The notes below the pieces were generated by a model. The model was not told where the DNA came from, searched no databases, and worked only from the letters and a program-made list of their open reading frames with translations. Source: Chloroflexi bacterium HGW-Chloroflexi-2 (GTDB lineage: Bacteria > Chloroflexota > Anaerolineae > Anaerolineales > Anaerolineaceae). From it: a DNA stretch of 64,000 nt. The DNA is taken from the NCBI GenBank assembly GCA_002840735.1, contig PHBY01000009.1, forward strand, positions 62,001-126,000, read 5' to 3'. The stretch's first letter is position 1; every line of letters begins with the position of its first letter. A program made the position numbers and the translations under genes. Positions 61,320 to 64,000 of this stretch are shown piece by piece.

Positions 61320-64000
61320 ATGAATACAACATTATTTTTCCAATCCTTAAAGGATAGTCTGAATGAAAACGATCAGAAAATTTTGATTGAATCTGCAAAA
61401 CAAGACAAATTGCTTCTGAAGCAAATCAGAAACAATGATTTTTTTATGCAATGTGTCGAATCCTTCGGAAAATCCTTAGATAAATGGTCACTGGGTAAAG
61501 TGGCGATGTCGTCGGTGAATTCGAAAATTGAGTTATTGGGAAAAGATGTGAAAGAAAAGCACTATCTGAAAAATGCAATTTCTATTTTGGATGAAACATT
61601 TAAGAATCATTCCAAAGAAATTGATTTTCAGAGAGCAACTTACATTGCACTCGCTTTATTCGAAAGAAAAAGAAAAAATCAGTCCTGGACTGGATTGCTT
61701 GAAGAACTATCCAATGGATTTTCCCGTAAATCAACATTATTGACCTGGCGGACAAGTCTGGCAATTCTATACAGTTTGACCGATTTCGATGATGATCTTC
61801 TTCAAGCTTTAATTATTGGCAAAGATCCTTATATTGGTGTTAGTTTTGTTAATCATATTCTAGCCACACAATTAATCCCCCAAAAAGAAAAAGCACTCAG
61901 GTTAGTAAGATTATTAGAAAAACAATCTTTAGAGACACAGATTATATGGGTACATACCTTGCCAAACCAGGTCTCCTATTTAGCAAACCAAATCTCAATA
62001 GTTCTGGAAGAATCGAAAATCTTTTCAAAAAGCATAAGTGAATCTCACACCAATCAGGGTTTTGATTTTGTCTCAAAATTTGATCCAGCATTCAAAGAAA
62101 ACTTACTCAATGGATTTCGATATCAACTTGAGAAATCACCACTTCAGGCAAAATCAAATTTCTTAAATGCCAGGGAGAAACTGCAACAAATTCTAAGATT
62201 AATCGATCTAAATATCATTTCTCAATCCTATAACGAAGTTCATGATGATCTGATGACTTATTTGAACGAACCAAAATTTAATGATCTGGCTTTTAGTCAC
62301 CTGGTTGATGAAAGTAAGTCTTTGAATGATGGAAAACCAAATTTTCCTAACAAGGGGATATTATCAAATCTGACTTACGCCTGTGAGGTACAGAAAAAAG
62401 GTGATGGATTAAAAGCCAGGGAAATTGGAGAAAAACAATTCAATAACTGGTTTAATGCATTAAAAGTTGAATGGCCATCATCTGAAACTGTATCTTATTT
62501 ACACAATTTGGATCATAAAAAAATTATTCTCTTACTTAATTCACTTGGTTTAAATGGTTTGAGTGCGGAATATATTAAATTTCTTTCAACAATATCTCTT
62601 TCAATGGATGAGATGCAGGAAGAATTAATTCAAGGGCTTCAGACTTTGAATTTAATAGATGAAGCTTATAGTGAATTAAAAATGTCCTTAAACAACCATG
62701 AAAGTCAAGAGAAAACATACAAGAATATTTTTGGTTTATTATCCAAAAGTAAAAATTGGAATGCTTTATTTAGCGAGTGGGAAAATTACGCTCAATCTTA
62801 TTTGATGTCACAGGAAGATTGGATAAATTATGCCCAAGCAGCTTTAAACGCAAACCAACTGGAAAAAACCAGAGTCCTTCTTGAAAAAATGAAATCAGAA
62901 GGAGTAAATCGTACCCAGATCGATGTCATAAGTGGGAAACTGTATTATTCAGAAGGGGATTATGAAAAAGCCAGAGCCATTCTGGAAGAAACAACGATGA
63001 GATTACCAGAATATGAAGAAGGTTGGACTGTCTTAAGTGATGTATACAAAAAAATGGGACTGTTCCAGAAATCCATGGAAACGCTTCGATCAGCTGTTTT
63101 AGCTATCCCCAATTCTTCGCAAATTCACTTCAATTTAGCAAAAGCGTGTATTGATCAGGAATTATTTGCGGAAGCTCTACCTTATATTCGAAAAGCAGTA
63201 GGATTAAATCCTGATAATTCTTTCTATACTCTTAATTTAATCCAAACATTGCAAACTCTTGGCAGAACAGATGAAGCTGATCTGATCTTGAGTCAGGGAC
63301 GACAAAAATGGCCATTTGATCGAGAAATTGCATTCGTTGATGCTGTCCGTCAGGTTGAAAAGCAAAACCGTGATGCTGCCCTGGTGGCTTTTGATGTAGC
63401 AATTAATTTACATGATGTGAATACTCCTATCAATAAACTATTATTGTATGTTCAAACAATACTGGGTGATCGCCCTGAGAAATTTCTTCCAACCGATGGA
63501 AAGCACAATGAAATAAGTAATTTATTGAATGCCCAGAAAATTCTTCAAACAGCAATAAAAGAGGGTTCGGATGATACGAATTATTTGCAATTGGTTCTTG
63601 GTGAAGTGTACTATTTGACAGGTGAAACAGAAGCCGCCAATTCTATATATACAAAATTGGTCAATGATTTCAAATCTAACCAGATCCACCAGTCATTGCT
63701 TTGGAGAGTATATGCTGGTTTGGGTCTCGTCAAAATTGATTTGTGTGAGGTCGATAGTGGTATTGCTGCTTTGCAGGAGGCTGATCAATTAAATCCAAAA
63801 CATTTAGGTATAAAACAAAAAATAGCTGAAACTTATCTATCAGCTTCATTAACCAATCAAGCTGAAGCCAAAGCAGAAGAGATTTACCAGATGGGTTCTA
63901 CAGACATTGAGAATTTGTTGTGGTACTCAAACTTTATGGCTAAATTGGGGAATGCAAAAGGAGAAATCCAAGGGTTAGAACAGATTTTACATTTTGACCC
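61320..64000 (+). CDS. Very large TPR-repeat protein (cut by window end)
   Basis: Open from ATG 61320 (AAAGGAG upstream) to the window end, at least 893 codons with no stop. It has no signal peptide. The first 450 or so residues are helical and rich in Leu, Lys and Asn without clear motifs. From about residue 520 tandem tetratricopeptide repeats appear (YYSEGDYEKARAILEE, GWTVLSDVYKKMGLFQKSME, HFNLAKACIDQELFAEALPY), so it is a protein-protein scaffold. It is cotranscribed with the small membrane protein under the sigma-54 promoter. Its partners and role are unknown. Confidence 0.85.
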   Translation, partial: MNTTLFFQSLKDSLNENDQKILIESAKQDKLLLKQIRNNDFFMQCVESFGKSLDKWSLGKVAMSSVNSKIELLGKDVKEKHYLKNAISILDETFKNHSKEIDFQRATYIALALFERKRKNQSWTGLLEELSNGFSRKSTLLTWRTSLAILYSLTDFDDDLLQALIIGKDPYIGVSFVNHILATQLIPQKEKALRLVRLLEKQSLETQIIWVHTLPNQVSYLANQISIVLEESKIFSKSISESHTNQGFDFVSKFDPAFKENLLNGFRYQLEKSPLQAKSNFLNAREKLQQILRLIDLNIISQSYNEVHDDLMTYLNEPKFNDLAFSHLVDESKSLNDGKPNFPNKGILSNLTYACEVQKKGDGLKAREIGEKQFNNWFNALKVEWPSSETVSYLHNLDHKKIILLLNSLGLNGLSAEYIKFLSTISLSMDEMQEELIQGLQTLNLIDEAYSELKMSLNNHESQEKTYKNIFGLLSKSKNWNALFSEWENYAQSYLMSQEDWINYAQAALNANQLEKTRVLLEKMKSEGVNRTQIDVISGKLYYSEGDYEKARAILEETTMRLPEYEEGWTVLSDVYKKMGLFQKSMETLRSAVLAIPNSSQIHFNLAKACIDQELFAEALPYIRKAVGLNPDNSFYTLNLIQTLQTLGRTDEADLILSQGRQKWPFDREIAFVDAVRQVEKQNRDAALVAFDVAINLHDVNTPINKLLLYVQTILGDRPEKFLPTDGKHNEISNLLNAQKILQTAIKEGSDDTNYLQLVLGEVYYLTGETEAANSIYTKLVNDFKSNQIHQSLLWRVYAGLGLVKIDLCEVDSGIAALQEADQLNPKHLGIKQKIAETYLSASLTNQAEAKAEEIYQMGSTDIENLLWYSNFMAKLGNAKGEIQGLEQILHFD

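Noticed and set aside
1..64000. CRISPR arrays, prophage genes, rRNA genes or toxin-antitoxin pairs.
   Set aside because: No regular direct repeats, integrase, structural phage genes or rRNA signatures were found when reading the window.

Overview
The window reads as a chromosomal segment of a low-to-moderate GC, anaerobic or facultative bacterium, most likely Chloroflexota (class Anaerolineae). This placement is inferred from gene content: Mre/Min/RodA cell-shape genes, an NAD-linked formate dehydrogenase, SecD/SecF, an ADP-forming acyl-CoA synthetase and a 138-residue protein that looks Anaerolineae-like. No rRNA gene is present to confirm it. Nearly every gene is an ordinary chromosomal gene. 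There is no phage, plasmid or CRISPR array.

Layout. 1-6.2 kb: a formate dehydrogenase operon (three subunits, minus strand) with the molybdenum-cofactor genes mobA and fdhD; moeA lies further on at 22.5 kb. 6.2-11.5 kb: a degenerate phosphoglucose/phosphomannose isomerase, a glycosyltransferase, tRNA-Thr, an unusual methyltransferase-patatin fusion, uridine kinase and a VTT/DedA membrane protein. 11.5-12.4 kb: a decayed M20 peptidase gene holding a 90-bp palindromic insertion flanked by an 8-bp direct repeat. 12.5-21.7 kb: a cell-shape and division cluster (mreBCD, a PBP2-type transpeptidase, minCDE, rodA), then gltX and tRNA-Gln. 21.7-29.4 kb (minus): a small Cys/acidic protein, VKOR, MoeA, Rel and a two-gene flavoprotein oxidoreductase pair. 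29.6-39.6 kb: phosphofructokinase, prfB with a +1 programmed frameshift, ftsY, rlmN, a HAD phosphatase, clpP, trigger factor, tRNA-Leu, a conserved hypothetical gene and an ADP-forming acyl-CoA synthetase. 39.9-45.4 kb: htpG, a threonine-dehydrogenase-like SDR, secF and secD. 45.6-49.6 kb: an accessory carbohydrate-type cluster (AraC regulator, Gfo/Idh/MocA, TIM-barrel isomerase, UroD-like protein). 49.8-56.3 kb: rpmF, a small membrane protein, hflX, an aminotransferase, a soluble histidine kinase, an M28 lipoprotein peptidase and trmFO.

56.3-64 kb is the most interesting part: a self-contained sigma-54 locus. rpoN (carrying a zinc-ribbon-like insert), a cytoplasmic PAS histidine kinase and a sigma-54 activator lacking a DNA-binding domain form a tight operon. 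The same 16-base -24/-12 promoter, TGGCATATAACTTGCA, stands before rpoN and again before the next unit, which encodes a two-helix membrane protein and a very large TPR protein running off the window end. This suggests an autoregulated circuit with a dedicated, possibly undescribed output.
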